From: Fulvivirga aurantia
GTDB lineage: Bacteria; Bacteroidota; Bacteroidia; Cytophagales; Cyclobacteriaceae
Direction: 5' to 3'
Length of the DNA stretch: 5,472 nt
Assembly: GCF_009711475.1 (NCBI RefSeq)
Contig: NZ_SMMD01000671.1
Location: 1-5,472, forward strand
Below, piece after piece: positions 1-5,472 of this stretch. The notes under the pieces were generated by a model that saw only the letters and a program-made list of their open reading frames with translations, was not told where the DNA came from and did no database searches. The number at the start of each line of letters is the position of its first letter. The stretch's first letter is position 1. Both the position numbers and the translations under genes were made by a program.

Positions 1-1152
1 GGAATTATAAATTGTAATGGAAATGAAGTTTTACTGGGAGCATCAGCATTAGTTTCCCCAGCTATAGGTAGGTCAAATTCATTTATTGATGGAAAAGTCT
101 TGAAAACCATTTCATCAACAAATCAGTCATTTACTTTCCCAGTAGGTGATGCAGGAAGATGGAGGCCTGCTAGTATAAATAATGTATCTACAGGAGGATT
201 GACATGGGAAGTTGAATTTAAAGCAGCTAGTGGATTAAGTGATCCAGTTGTTGATAACTACGATTTTACAAATCCCGCTGAAATAGCTACAATTTTGAAA
301 AGTGAACATTGGGTTATATCTGATGGAAACTTAGGAACAACTGGTGTTACTGCAACTGTCGGTTTGAGTTGGGGTACAGAAAGTGATGTTTCCCCAGTGA
401 TGGCAGAAAGAGAGCAAACTGAGGTAATGATATGGAATGATGCATTATCTTCTTGGGATAACCTTGGTGGACAGAATTTTAGTAGTGGTCACAACCAGTC
501 TGAAGGAAGGTTTGTCGCAAGCAATAGCAATACGTTTAGTGAGCACATATACACTTTAGGCTCTAGCGATCCATCTAATCCACTTCCAGTATCCTTGATT
601 TTGTTTGATGCAGAGTTAGCCGGTGAAGAAGTAAAATTAAAATGGAAAACAAGTTCAGAGGTTAATAATGATTACTTTGAAATAGAGCATTCTACAGATG
701 GTGCCTCATTTAAAACAATTGGCTATATAAAGGGGAGTGGAACTTCTTCCGAAGTAAGCAGTTATGAATTGATTCATAAAAGCCCAGAAGTTGGCTATAA
801 TTTTTATAAATTAAAACAGGTTGATTTTGACGGTAAATCTACATACGAAGGAGATGTAGTTAGTGTATTAATTGAGAAGCCAGGGCATCAAATATTTATG
901 GTTCCGTTTCCCAATCCTACGACTGCTGATAATATCAATATAAAGGCTGAGATAAATGAAGGGTTGGCTACAATAGAATTATATGATGCAATGGGCGTGA
1001 ATCATTTAAAAAAGCAAATAACAAAGTCAGATTTAAAATCGGGTATATACAAATTAAAAATAACCTCAGATCTTAAACCTGGGATTTACATTGTTAAATT
1101 AACTCAGTATAGTCAATCCCTTGTTAAACGTATTATGATAAAAGAGAATTAG
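1..1152 (+). CDS. C-terminal part of a secreted surface protein with type IX secretion sorting domain (5' end outside window)
   Basis: The frame is open from base 1 to the TAG at 1150-1152, giving 383 residues. A TTG at 100 could be read as a start, but the frame runs on upstream with protein-like sequence (SFIDGKVLKT), so the gene begins before the window. Residues 25-60 (SFTFPVGDAGRWRPA region) resemble a segment common in large Bacteroidota surface proteins. From about residue 194 (NPLPVSLILFDAEL) to 290 there is the LPV-type beta domain with KLKWKTSSEVNNDYFEIEHSTDG and YNFYKLKQVDFDGKSTY, which usually sits just before the sorting signal. Residues about 302-383 (PFPNPTTADN to the terminal KRIMIKEN, with LKPGIYIVKL) form a type A type IX sorting domain. 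By family knowledge this directs export through the outer membrane and surface attachment or release. The ligand or activity of the mature protein cannot be told from this fragment. It converges on rsmE with a 9-base gap. Confidence 0.9.
   Translation, partial: GIINCNGNEVLLGASALVSPAIGRSNSFIDGKVLKTISSTNQSFTFPVGDAGRWRPASINNVSTGGLTWEVEFKAASGLSDPVVDNYDFTNPAEIATILKSEHWVISDGNLGTTGVTATVGLSWGTESDVSPVMAEREQTEVMIWNDALSSWDNLGGQNFSSGHNQSEGRFVASNSNTFSEHIYTLGSSDPSNPLPVSLILFDAELAGEEVKLKWKTSSEVNNDYFEIEHSTDGASFKTIGYIKGSGTSSEVSSYELIHKSPEVGYNFYKLKQVDFDGKSTYEGDVVSVLIEKPGHQIFMVPFPNPTTADNINIKAEINEGLATIELYDAMGVNHLKKQITKSDLKSGIYKLKITSDLKPGIYIVKLTQYSQSLVKRIMIKEN
1027..1104 (+). repeat. Degenerate in-frame 39-bp tandem duplication within the sorting domain
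   Basis: Two adjacent 13-codon units (1027-1065 and 1066-1104) encode SDLKSGIYKLKIT and SDLKPGIYIVKLT, identical at 9 of 13 residues. By my hand count 27 of 39 bases match. The second copy is the canonical LKPGIYIVKL strand of type IX sorting domains. The first copy occupies the preceding beta strand, so it may be an old duplication or chance convergence of two amphipathic strands. Confidence 0.45.
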
Positions 1153-1161
1153 GAACATTAC

Positions 1162-1857
1162 TTATTGCACGATATTTAAAATATGGCAGGCCACAAGGCC
1201 TGCCGTTTCTGTTCTAAGCCTGCTTTTGCCCAGGCTTACTTTTTCAAAACCTGATTGCAAGGCCATTTCTAATTCCTGAGTGGAGAAGTCACCTTCTGGG
1301 CCTATTAAAATACAGTATGATTTTGATTTATCGGCAGCCTGTATAAGATCAGTTGGGTTGTCAAAATCTACGTAAGCTATAAATTTCTGCTCTTCTGAGA
1401 TAGACGTGAAGAATTGATCAATTTTCTGCAGTGCATTGATCTTGGGCAAAGTAGCTTTGAGTGATTGCTTAGCTGCACTTATCGCCTTTTTTTCAATTCG
1501 GTCTGTTTTTATAACTTTTCTCTCAGAATTACTGCAGAGTAAGAAGCTAATTTCATCTACTCCGATTTCTACTGCTTTTTCAACAAACCACTCTATCCGG
1601 TCTATATTTTTGGTAGGAGCAATCGCGATATGTATGTAGTAGTCATTGCCGGGCTCTTGCCGGCTTGACTGTATGGCAAATCTACATTTCTTGGGGTTGG
1701 CTTCTTCTATGATAGCATCATACCAGCCGCCCACACCATCAATCAAGGTAATAGCATCTCCCTGAGACAGTCGAAGCACTTTAACAGCATGCTTCGACTC
1801 CTCCGGAGTTAATTGGGTCACACCCTGTTTTATCTCAGGTAGATAAAATAGAGCCAA
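1162..1857 (-). CDS. rsmE: 16S rRNA (uracil-1498-N3)-methyltransferase RsmE
   Basis: This 231-residue protein is a full-length RsmE, slightly shorter than the E. coli enzyme. The family is a SPOUT-class, SAM-dependent methyltransferase that methylates N3 of U1498 in helix 44 of 16S rRNA within the 30S subunit. The N-terminal PUA-like RNA-binding part spans about residues 1-65, with HAVKVLRL at 23-30. The SPOUT domain follows, with EKAVEIGV at 93-100, the SAM-loop motif IGPEGDFS at 185-192 and the trefoil-knot motif LGKSRLRTETAG at 209-220. These are the family's diagnostic motifs. The start is TTG (1857-1855), giving ALFYLPEI, which fits the xLFY beginning usual in this family. The only upstream in-frame room is seven codons before a stop, with no ATG or GTG. 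The gene begins 5 bases after the ACBP stop codon, so the two probably share an mRNA and translation may be coupled. Its 3' end carries the two hairpins described separately. Confidence 0.96.
   Translation of the reverse strand: MALFYLPEIKQGVTQLTPEESKHAVKVLRLSQGDAITLIDGVGGWYDAIIEEANPKKCRFAIQSSRQEPGNDYYIHIAIAPTKNIDRIEWFVEKAVEIGVDEISFLLCSNSERKVIKTDRIEKKAISAAKQSLKATLPKINALQKIDQFFTSISEEQKFIAYVDFDNPTDLIQAADKSKSYCILIGPEGDFSTQELEMALQSGFEKVSLGKSRLRTETAGLVACHILNIVQ
1185..1210 (+). terminator. Candidate rho-independent terminator of the plus-strand surface protein gene (first hairpin)
   Basis: Arms GGCAGGCC (1185-1192) and GGCCTGCC (1197-1204) form a perfect 8-bp GC-rich stem around the tetraloop ACAA. 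GTTTCT follows on the plus strand. It starts 33 bases after the TAG of the surface protein gene, a normal distance for a terminator. The hairpin lies inside the rsmE coding sequence, over residues Thr218 to His225 (TAGLVAC). It is therefore expected to act on plus-strand transcripts, because termination in the other direction would remove the rsmE stop codon from its mRNA. The uracil tract is weak, and the structure could simply follow from codon choice. Confidence 0.5.
1215..1245 (+). terminator. Second candidate rho-independent terminator of the plus-strand gene, in tandem with the first
   Basis: Arms TAAGCCTG (1215-1222) and CAGGCTTA (1231-1238) form a perfect 8-bp stem with loop CTTTTGCC. 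CTTTTTC follows directly on the plus strand, which is the better uracil tract of the two hairpins. It is 10 bases beyond the first hairpin and overlaps the codons for rsmE residues Val207 to Arg215 (VSLGKSRLR). Tandem hairpins past a stop codon are common as back-up terminators. Here both are embedded in the convergent neighbour's coding sequence. Confidence 0.5.
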
Positions 1858-1862
1858 GGTGT

Positions 1863-2120
1863 TTATTGATATTTTTTATGTAAATCGTCAACAAGCATGA
1901 TGTATTTCTCCATCGCTTCTTCTTTGCTTAGGCCTTTAAAACCTGACCATGCATCGTATTTTGCAATTGCTTTGAAATCAAACCCGCCAGGTCTTTCTCC
2001 CACAACATCACCTTCAGATGACTGCTTATATAGCGCGTAAAGGTCTAAAAGCTCCTCATTGGATGGTTTACTAGGTAATTGCTTAGATCGGCTTACTGCC
2101 TCATTAAATTTATCTTCCAT
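1863..2120 (-). CDS. Acyl-CoA-binding protein (ACBP/DBI family)
   Basis: This 85-residue protein matches the full length of single-domain ACBP (86 residues in cow). The family is a small cytosolic four-helix bundle that binds medium- and long-chain acyl-CoA esters, buffering and delivering them to lipid metabolism. The signature LYALYKQSSEGDVVGERPGGFDFK at 27-50 is split here by its key positions: Tyr28, Tyr31 and Lys32, the GxRPGxFDFK loop at 41-50, then AKYDAWSGFKG at 53-63 and EAMEKYIMLV at 68-77. Tyr28, Lys32, Lys54 and Tyr73, the CoA- and acyl-contacting residues of bovine ACBP, fall at the same numbers here. Trp55 of the animal KWDAW motif is Tyr. The ATG at 2120-2118 gives the expected N-terminus (F5 aligns with bovine F5). 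It sits 28 bases beyond the gltA hairpin and 5 bases before rsmE. ACBP is widespread in eukaryotes and patchy in bacteria. Confidence 0.95.
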   Translation of the reverse strand: MEDKFNEAVSRSKQLPSKPSNEELLDLYALYKQSSEGDVVGERPGGFDFKAIAKYDAWSGFKGLSKEEAMEKYIMLVDDLHKKYQ

Positions 2121-2148
2121 TGGTTTTTTATAAATATGGTTAAACAGA

Positions 2149-2175
2149 AAAGGCTGAAGTATAAATTCAGCCTTT
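2149..2175 (-). terminator. Rho-independent terminator-like hairpin after gltA
   Basis: On the plus strand, AAAGGCTGAA (2149-2158) and TTCAGCCTTT (2166-2175) form a perfect 10-bp stem around a 7-base loop. The stem can be extended slightly with one bulged A on the left side. The gltA stop codon ends at 2202, so on the minus strand the hairpin begins 26 bases downstream. The sequence after it on the minus strand is TCTGTTTAACC, a modest T-rich tail after the three Ts that close the stem. It most likely ends the gltA transcript. It lies only 28 bases before the ACBP start codon. Confidence 0.75.
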
Positions 2176-2201
2176 CTTTAAAATTAAATCAGTTTATTAA
2201 A

Positions 2202-3488
2202 TTACCTGTCATTTACAGATACATATTTTCTCTCACCCTGACCAGTGTAGATTTGTCTTGGTCTACCGATTGGCTCATGGTTTTCTCTCATTTCTTTCCA
2301 TTGAGCAATCCAACCAGGAAGTCTACCTAGAGCAAACATAACTGTAAACATGTCTACAGGTATACCAAGAGCTCTGTAGATTATACCAGAATAGAAATCT
2401 ACGTTAGGGTAAAGTTTTCTTTCTACGAAGTAATCATCATTAAGAGCAACTTCTTCTAATCCTTTCGCAATGTCAAGGATTGGATCATTAACCCCTAATT
2501 TTTGCAATACATCATCCGCAGCTTTTTTAATGATCTTAGCTCTTGGGTCAAAGTTTTTATAAACTCTGTGTCCAAAGCCCATCAAACGGAAAGGATCATC
2601 CTTATCCTTGGCTTTAGCCATCCATTTTTTAGTGTCACCACCATCTTTCTGGATGTTTTCAAGCATATTAATTACTGCTGAGTTTGCACCACCATGTAGT
2701 GGTCCCCAAAGGGCGTTGATACCTGCAGAAATTGATGCGTATAAGCTGGCCTGAGAAGAGCCTACAATTCTAACAGTAGATGTAGAACAGTTTTGCTCGT
2801 GATCAGCATGTAATATCAAAAGTTTATCCAGCGCATTAGCAATCACCGGGTCTACCTCATAGTCCTCAGCCGGAAGCGCAAACATCATTTTTAAGAAGTT
2901 TGAGCAATAGTTAAGGTTGTTATCCGGGTAGTTTACAGGGTGACCTACTTCATTTTTATAAGCCCAGGCAGCGAAGGTCGGCATTTTAGCCAAAATTCTG
3001 ATAATGCTCAGGTTTACCTTATCTGCAGATCTATTAGGGTCTAATGACTCAGGATAGAATGCGGTAAGTGAAGTAACCAAAGAAGACAATACACCCATAG
3101 GATGTGAATTTGAAGGAAACCCTTCAAGAATTGTTTTAATGTCTTCGTGTACTAATGTGTGAAACTTAATCTCATTTTCAAACTTGGTAAGTTGCTCAGG
3201 AGTTGGCAACTCGCCATATATAAGGAGATATGATACTTCAATGAAAGTAGAATTCTCCGCTAAGTCTTCGATGGCATAACCTCTATATCTTAAGATACCT
3301 TTTTCACCATCAAGAAAAGTGATTGCACTCTTTGTTGAACCTGTGTTCTTAAACCCCGGATCTAGTGTAATTAAGCCACTTTCTCCACGTAGCTTAGCAA
3401 TATCAATTCCTTGTTCGTTTTCAGTACCTTCTATAATTGGAAGGTCGTATGACTTGTCTCCAACTTTAAGTTCTGCCTTCTTCGACAT
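2202..3488 (-). CDS. gltA: Citrate synthase (type II, GltA-like)
   Basis: This 428-residue protein has essentially the same length as E. coli GltA (427). It condenses acetyl-CoA with oxaloacetate to give citrate and CoA, the entry step of the TCA cycle in the cytoplasm. Visible motifs in order are the N-terminal beta-rich extension of type II enzymes (about 1-50, with ITLDPGFKNT), ILRYRGYAIEDL at 65-76, LHADHEQNCSTSTVR at 226-240, GPLHGGAN at 262-269, GFGHRVYKNFDPRA at 304-317 and LYPNVDFYSG at 359-368. The C-terminal RPRQIYTG is at 409-416. The catalytic triad equivalents are His265, His307 and Asp364, all present. The N-terminal extension and overall similarity point to the hexameric, Gram-negative class. 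The ATG at 3488-3486 gives the expected N-terminus. A 95-base gap with CCGTGAAA repeats separates it from the prohibitin gene, and a strong hairpin follows it, so it may be a single transcription unit or the last gene of one. Confidence 0.97.
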   Translation of the reverse strand: MSKKAELKVGDKSYDLPIIEGTENEQGIDIAKLRGESGLITLDPGFKNTGSTKSAITFLDGEKGILRYRGYAIEDLAENSTFIEVSYLLIYGELPTPEQLTKFENEIKFHTLVHEDIKTILEGFPSNSHPMGVLSSLVTSLTAFYPESLDPNRSADKVNLSIIRILAKMPTFAAWAYKNEVGHPVNYPDNNLNYCSNFLKMMFALPAEDYEVDPVIANALDKLLILHADHEQNCSTSTVRIVGSSQASLYASISAGINALWGPLHGGANSAVINMLENIQKDGGDTKKWMAKAKDKDDPFRLMGFGHRVYKNFDPRAKIIKKAADDVLQKLGVNDPILDIAKGLEEVALNDDYFVERKLYPNVDFYSGIIYRALGIPVDMFTVMFALGRLPGWIAQWKEMRENHEPIGRPRQIYTGQGERKYVSVNDR

Positions 3489-3507
3489 ATGTATATTAGT
3501 TTTTAGT

Positions 3508-3543
3508 AAGTGAAAATTCTACCCGTGAAAATCGACCGTGAAA
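3508..3543. repeat. Three GTGAAA direct repeats upstream of gltA, two of them CCGTGAAA
   Basis: On the plus strand CCGTGAAA occurs at 3523-3530 and 3536-3543 (start-to-start 13), and a weaker copy, AAGTGAAA, at 3508-3515 (start-to-start 15). As read by gltA transcription these are TTTCACGG-type boxes lying 20 to 55 bases before the ATG. A further ACCGTGAAA stands at 4457-4465 before the prohibitin gene. Spacing near one or 1.5 helical turns and location in a promoter region suggest protein-binding sites, but no regulator is evident and the role is inferred. Confidence 0.35.
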
Positions 3544-3583
3544 TTAGTCAAAAATCAGTTGAAATAAAAACGGTTTATGTTTC

Positions 3584-4402
3584 CTAATTGTTACCAAGAA
3601 TCAGTGGTAATCCGTCTTTACCGCTGCCTATTATCACCACTTTAGAGTTTGGAGACTTCGACATATCGAGTGTAGCTTCGATACCTCTCATCTTCAAAAG
3701 TTCAGGTGTTAAACTGTTGTTTATGATTTTGTTTGCTGCTGCTTCGCCTTCAGCCGCGATTCTTTTACGCTCAGCTTCACTTTTTTCTTTGTCAAGTCTA
3801 AACTGATAAGCGAGGGCTTCCTGCTCTTGCTTTAGTTTATTTTCGATAGCTAGTTTAATTTGCTCAGGCAGGTTGATTGATCTTATAAGCAAAGCCCTCA
3901 TTTGTATGTCGTTGGCACTTAGGCTCTCATCAGTCTCGTTTTTGATCATAGACTCAACTTCGCCACGCTTAGTCGAGTAAATCTCTTCAGCCGTAAAACG
4001 TCCCATCACTTGCCTCACTGCAGACCTTACTTCTGGTATAACAAGTTTTGTGATGTAACCTTTGCCAAAATTTTCGTGTAAGTAGCCGATTCTTTCATAA
4101 ACAGGGTAAAACCTTACCGTAACATCTACATTTATGCTCAAACCATTTTTGTCGAGTACATCCATTTTTTCTTCTACAGAATTTTCTTTCACATCATATA
4201 TGTAAAGATCATTCCAAGGGGCTTTTACGCTAAAACCGGGAGTAAGTACATTTTCTTTGTCTATACCACCCTCAAAAGTTTTGAAGATTACAGCTCGCTC
4301 ACCTGCATCGATAGTAAAGAATAAGCTCGATGATAATGCTGTGATTACAATTAATATAATGACCCCTACAACGATGAGAGGTAAAAATTTTCTATTATCC
4401 AT
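3584..4402 (-). CDS. Prohibitin family protein (SPFH/Band 7 domain, membrane-anchored)
   Basis: This 272-residue protein has the length and plan of prohibitins. Residues 7-29 (LPLIVVGVIILIVITALSSS) form a single N-terminal membrane anchor. The SPFH/Band 7 domain follows at about 30-200, with DAGERAVIFKTFEGG at 32-46, LTPGFSVKAPW at 53-63 and the stretch VIPEVRSAVRQVMGRFTAEEIYSTKR across 121-146. A charged Glu/Lys/Ala-rich helix at about 180-226 is predicted to form the coiled coil through which these proteins assemble into rings. The C-terminus (KVVIIGSGKDGLPLILGN) resembles the tail of this bacterial subgroup. Prohibitins scaffold membrane microdomains and hold back or guide membrane proteases such as FtsH; that role is family knowledge, since no ftsH is in the window. 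The single copy and sequence resemble prohibitin more than the HflK/HflC pair. The ATG at 4402 places the membrane segment at the N-terminus as expected. It lies 74 bases after the TPR gene and 95 before gltA, same strand. Confidence 0.93.
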   Translation of the reverse strand: MDNRKFLPLIVVGVIILIVITALSSSLFFTIDAGERAVIFKTFEGGIDKENVLTPGFSVKAPWNDLYIYDVKENSVEEKMDVLDKNGLSINVDVTVRFYPVYERIGYLHENFGKGYITKLVIPEVRSAVRQVMGRFTAEEIYSTKRGEVESMIKNETDESLSANDIQMRALLIRSINLPEQIKLAIENKLKQEQEALAYQFRLDKEKSEAERKRIAAEGEAAANKIINNSLTPELLKMRGIEATLDMSKSPNSKVVIIGSGKDGLPLILGNN

Positions 4403-4456
4403 GTTTAAGTATTTTATTGAGTGTTTTTTAAGTGGATGTCAAAATTGGTTATTTAA

Positions 4457-4465
4457 ACCGTGAAA
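4457..4465. promoter_or_regulatory. Isolated ACCGTGAAA box in the TPR-prohibitin intergenic region
   Basis: This 9-mer is identical to 3535-3543 upstream of gltA. It stands just after the TPR gene stop and about 55 bases before the prohibitin start codon, a distance similar to the farthest gltA copy. It may be a shared operator or upstream element; with a single copy here this remains tentative. Confidence 0.2.
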
Positions 4466-4476
4466 AGCAATTCAGA

Positions 4477-5463
4477 CTAATCTCCTTCACCCGAACTCTC
4501 TATATTAAGCCCTTCGCAGACTTGTTTCATCTTGTCGTAATCCTCATAATACCCCAGCGATCCGGCTTCATCCCAGTCTTTGCACGCTGATTTTTTAAGT
4601 CCCATTTCAAACTTGCAATTACCTCGGGCTGAAAAGAAAGTGCCATCATTTGGTTTGAGTACAATCGCTGTATTATAGTCTTCAAGTGCCTTATTGTATT
4701 CGTCTTTTTCTACAAAGCAGGAAGCTCTTTCGTAATAACTGTCTGCATTTTGGTAATTCTTGATTATAGCAATGTTGTACATGAATATTGCAGAGTCATA
4801 CGATTCCATCTCCTTATAAACATTACCCTTGTAAAAATAATAGCCGTAAAAATCGGGGTTTATTTCAATGAGCTTTGTGACTGCTTCTAAGGCTTCTTTG
4901 TACTTACCGGCTTCAAATAGGGCTATAAACTTGTAATACTGGTATTTTTCCTCAAATGGCTTGAGCTTCACTGCCATGTCATAGTCATTTACGGCTCCAT
5001 CGAAATCACCAAGCTCATATTTCATTTTACCTTTCAATATATAAGCATAGGCCGATGTGTCTTGAGGGTTTTGTGAGATGTAATTAGAAAAGCAGGAAAG
5101 TGCCAGATCCGTGTTTCCCTGGTTACGATGGGTAAAACCACGATACATCCAGAGTATTGATCTCTCAGGTTGATAGCCCTGCGTTGTTTTAAAATCAGAA
5201 AGTGCGCTGTCGTATTTCCCTAGTTTAAAATAGGTGATTCCTCTGTGAAAATAGGCCTCACTGTAAGTGGAGTCGATGGCGATACATTGATTTAGCAGCT
5301 CGATGGCCTTCTGCTTGTCGACCCCTAAATAATGATAGGCCCGATTAAATAATTGGGGAGCAGTTTCCTGCGCCATGGTACCGTTTATATAAGAAAATGA
5401 GCAAACCGCAATAAGAAGCCCGATTGCCAGGTTACTTATTGGGGAACTTTTGTATTGAAACAT
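4477..5463 (-). CDS. Secreted tetratricopeptide-repeat protein
   Basis: This 328-residue protein starts with a type I signal peptide: basic-polar n-region to residue 11, hydrophobic core LAIGLLIAVCSFSYI at 12-26, and likely cleavage after GTMA (residue 31) before QETAPQ. The rest is almost entirely TPR repeats of about 34 residues, beginning near 35, 68, 102, 136, 172, 205, 239 and 273. Clear examples are AYFHRGITYFKLGKYDSALSDF (split at 70-80 and 81-91) and YYERASCFVEKDEYNKALEDY (243-263). The last unit is the degenerate ARGNCKFEMGLKKSACKDWDEAGSLGY (279-305), a C-terminal form often seen in Bacteroidota TPR proteins, followed by Cys316. TPRs mediate protein-protein contacts, so a periplasmic scaffold role is inferred and no enzyme domain is seen. 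The ATG at 5463 gives a well-formed signal peptide. Only 9 bases lie upstream in the window, so the promoter is not visible. It precedes the prohibitin gene by 74 bases. Confidence 0.9.
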   Translation of the reverse strand: MFQYKSSPISNLAIGLLIAVCSFSYINGTMAQETAPQLFNRAYHYLGVDKQKAIELLNQCIAIDSTYSEAYFHRGITYFKLGKYDSALSDFKTTQGYQPERSILWMYRGFTHRNQGNTDLALSCFSNYISQNPQDTSAYAYILKGKMKYELGDFDGAVNDYDMAVKLKPFEEKYQYYKFIALFEAGKYKEALEAVTKLIEINPDFYGYYFYKGNVYKEMESYDSAIFMYNIAIIKNYQNADSYYERASCFVEKDEYNKALEDYNTAIVLKPNDGTFFSARGNCKFEMGLKKSACKDWDEAGSLGYYEDYDKMKQVCEGLNIESSGEGD

Positions 5464-5472
5464 TGTTCTGAT

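Noticed and set aside
100..102. TTG as the start of the surface protein gene
   Set aside because: The same frame is open back to base 1 and encodes plausible protein sequence with no signal peptide after the TTG, so the gene is truncated by the window edge.
1436..1639. Plus-strand open frame antisense to rsmE
   Set aside because: It lies wholly inside a well-identified gene on the other strand and shows no recognisable domain. Similar open frames at 2079-2330, 3319-3513, 3588-3806 and 4257-4463 were dismissed for the same reason.
3516..3560. Possible gltA promoter (TTGAC and TAGAATTT on the minus strand)
   Set aside because: The spacer between them is about 24-27 bases, too long for either the sigma-70 or the Bacteroidota promoter layout.
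4437..4442. Perfect TTGACA hexamer (minus strand) before the prohibitin gene
   Set aside because: No good -10 hexamer stands 16-18 bases downstream, and no TAnnTTTG Bacteroidota -7 element is placed correctly, so I do not call a promoter.
4447..4459. Short inverted repeat GGTT-ATTTA-AACC as a terminator for the TPR gene
   Set aside because: The stem is only 4 bp with AT pairs and no uracil tract, so it is too weak to support.
5395..5406. Lipoprotein signal (IAVC) in the TPR protein
   Set aside because: Valine at the -1 position does not fit a lipobox, and a better type I cleavage site (GTMA before QE) follows the hydrophobic core.

Overview
The window looks like a chromosomal segment from a member of the Bacteroidota, most likely a Cytophagales-type marine or environmental bacterium. 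The evidence is the C-terminal type IX secretion sorting domain on the first gene, the AT-rich DNA, short spacers with no clear Shine-Dalgarno sequences, a bacterial acyl-CoA-binding protein and the typical Bacteroidota versions of RsmE, prohibitin and TPR proteins. The assignment below phylum level is an inference.

Layout. From 1 to 1152 on the plus strand is the 3' end of a large secreted or cell-surface protein that begins before the window and ends in a type IX sorting signal. Everything else is on the minus strand. In transcription order these genes are: a secreted TPR-repeat protein (5463 to 4477), a prohibitin/SPFH membrane protein (4402 to 3584), citrate synthase gltA (3488 to 2202), an acyl-CoA-binding protein (2120 to 1863) and the 16S rRNA m3U1498 methyltransferase rsmE (1857 to 1162). 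The plus-strand gene and rsmE converge with only 9 bases between stop codons. Two hairpins that look like terminators for the plus-strand gene lie inside the rsmE coding sequence. A 10-bp perfect hairpin follows gltA and probably ends its transcript. ACBP and rsmE are 5 bases apart and probably share an mRNA.

How the genes relate. Citrate synthase feeds acetyl-CoA into the TCA cycle, ACBP buffers long-chain acyl-CoA, and prohibitin organises the inner membrane. RsmE modifies the ribosome, and the TPR protein is probably a periplasmic scaffold. No dedicated pathway links them all. This is essentially a housekeeping region, and I see no mobile element, CRISPR array, tRNA, rRNA or defence system. 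The more interesting points are regulatory: the coding-embedded tandem hairpins at the convergent junction, a CCGTGAAA direct repeat confined to two adjacent intergenic regions, and the very short space between the gltA terminator and the ACBP start. There is no gene-free stretch above 300 bases; the largest gap is 95 bases, between the prohibitin gene and gltA.
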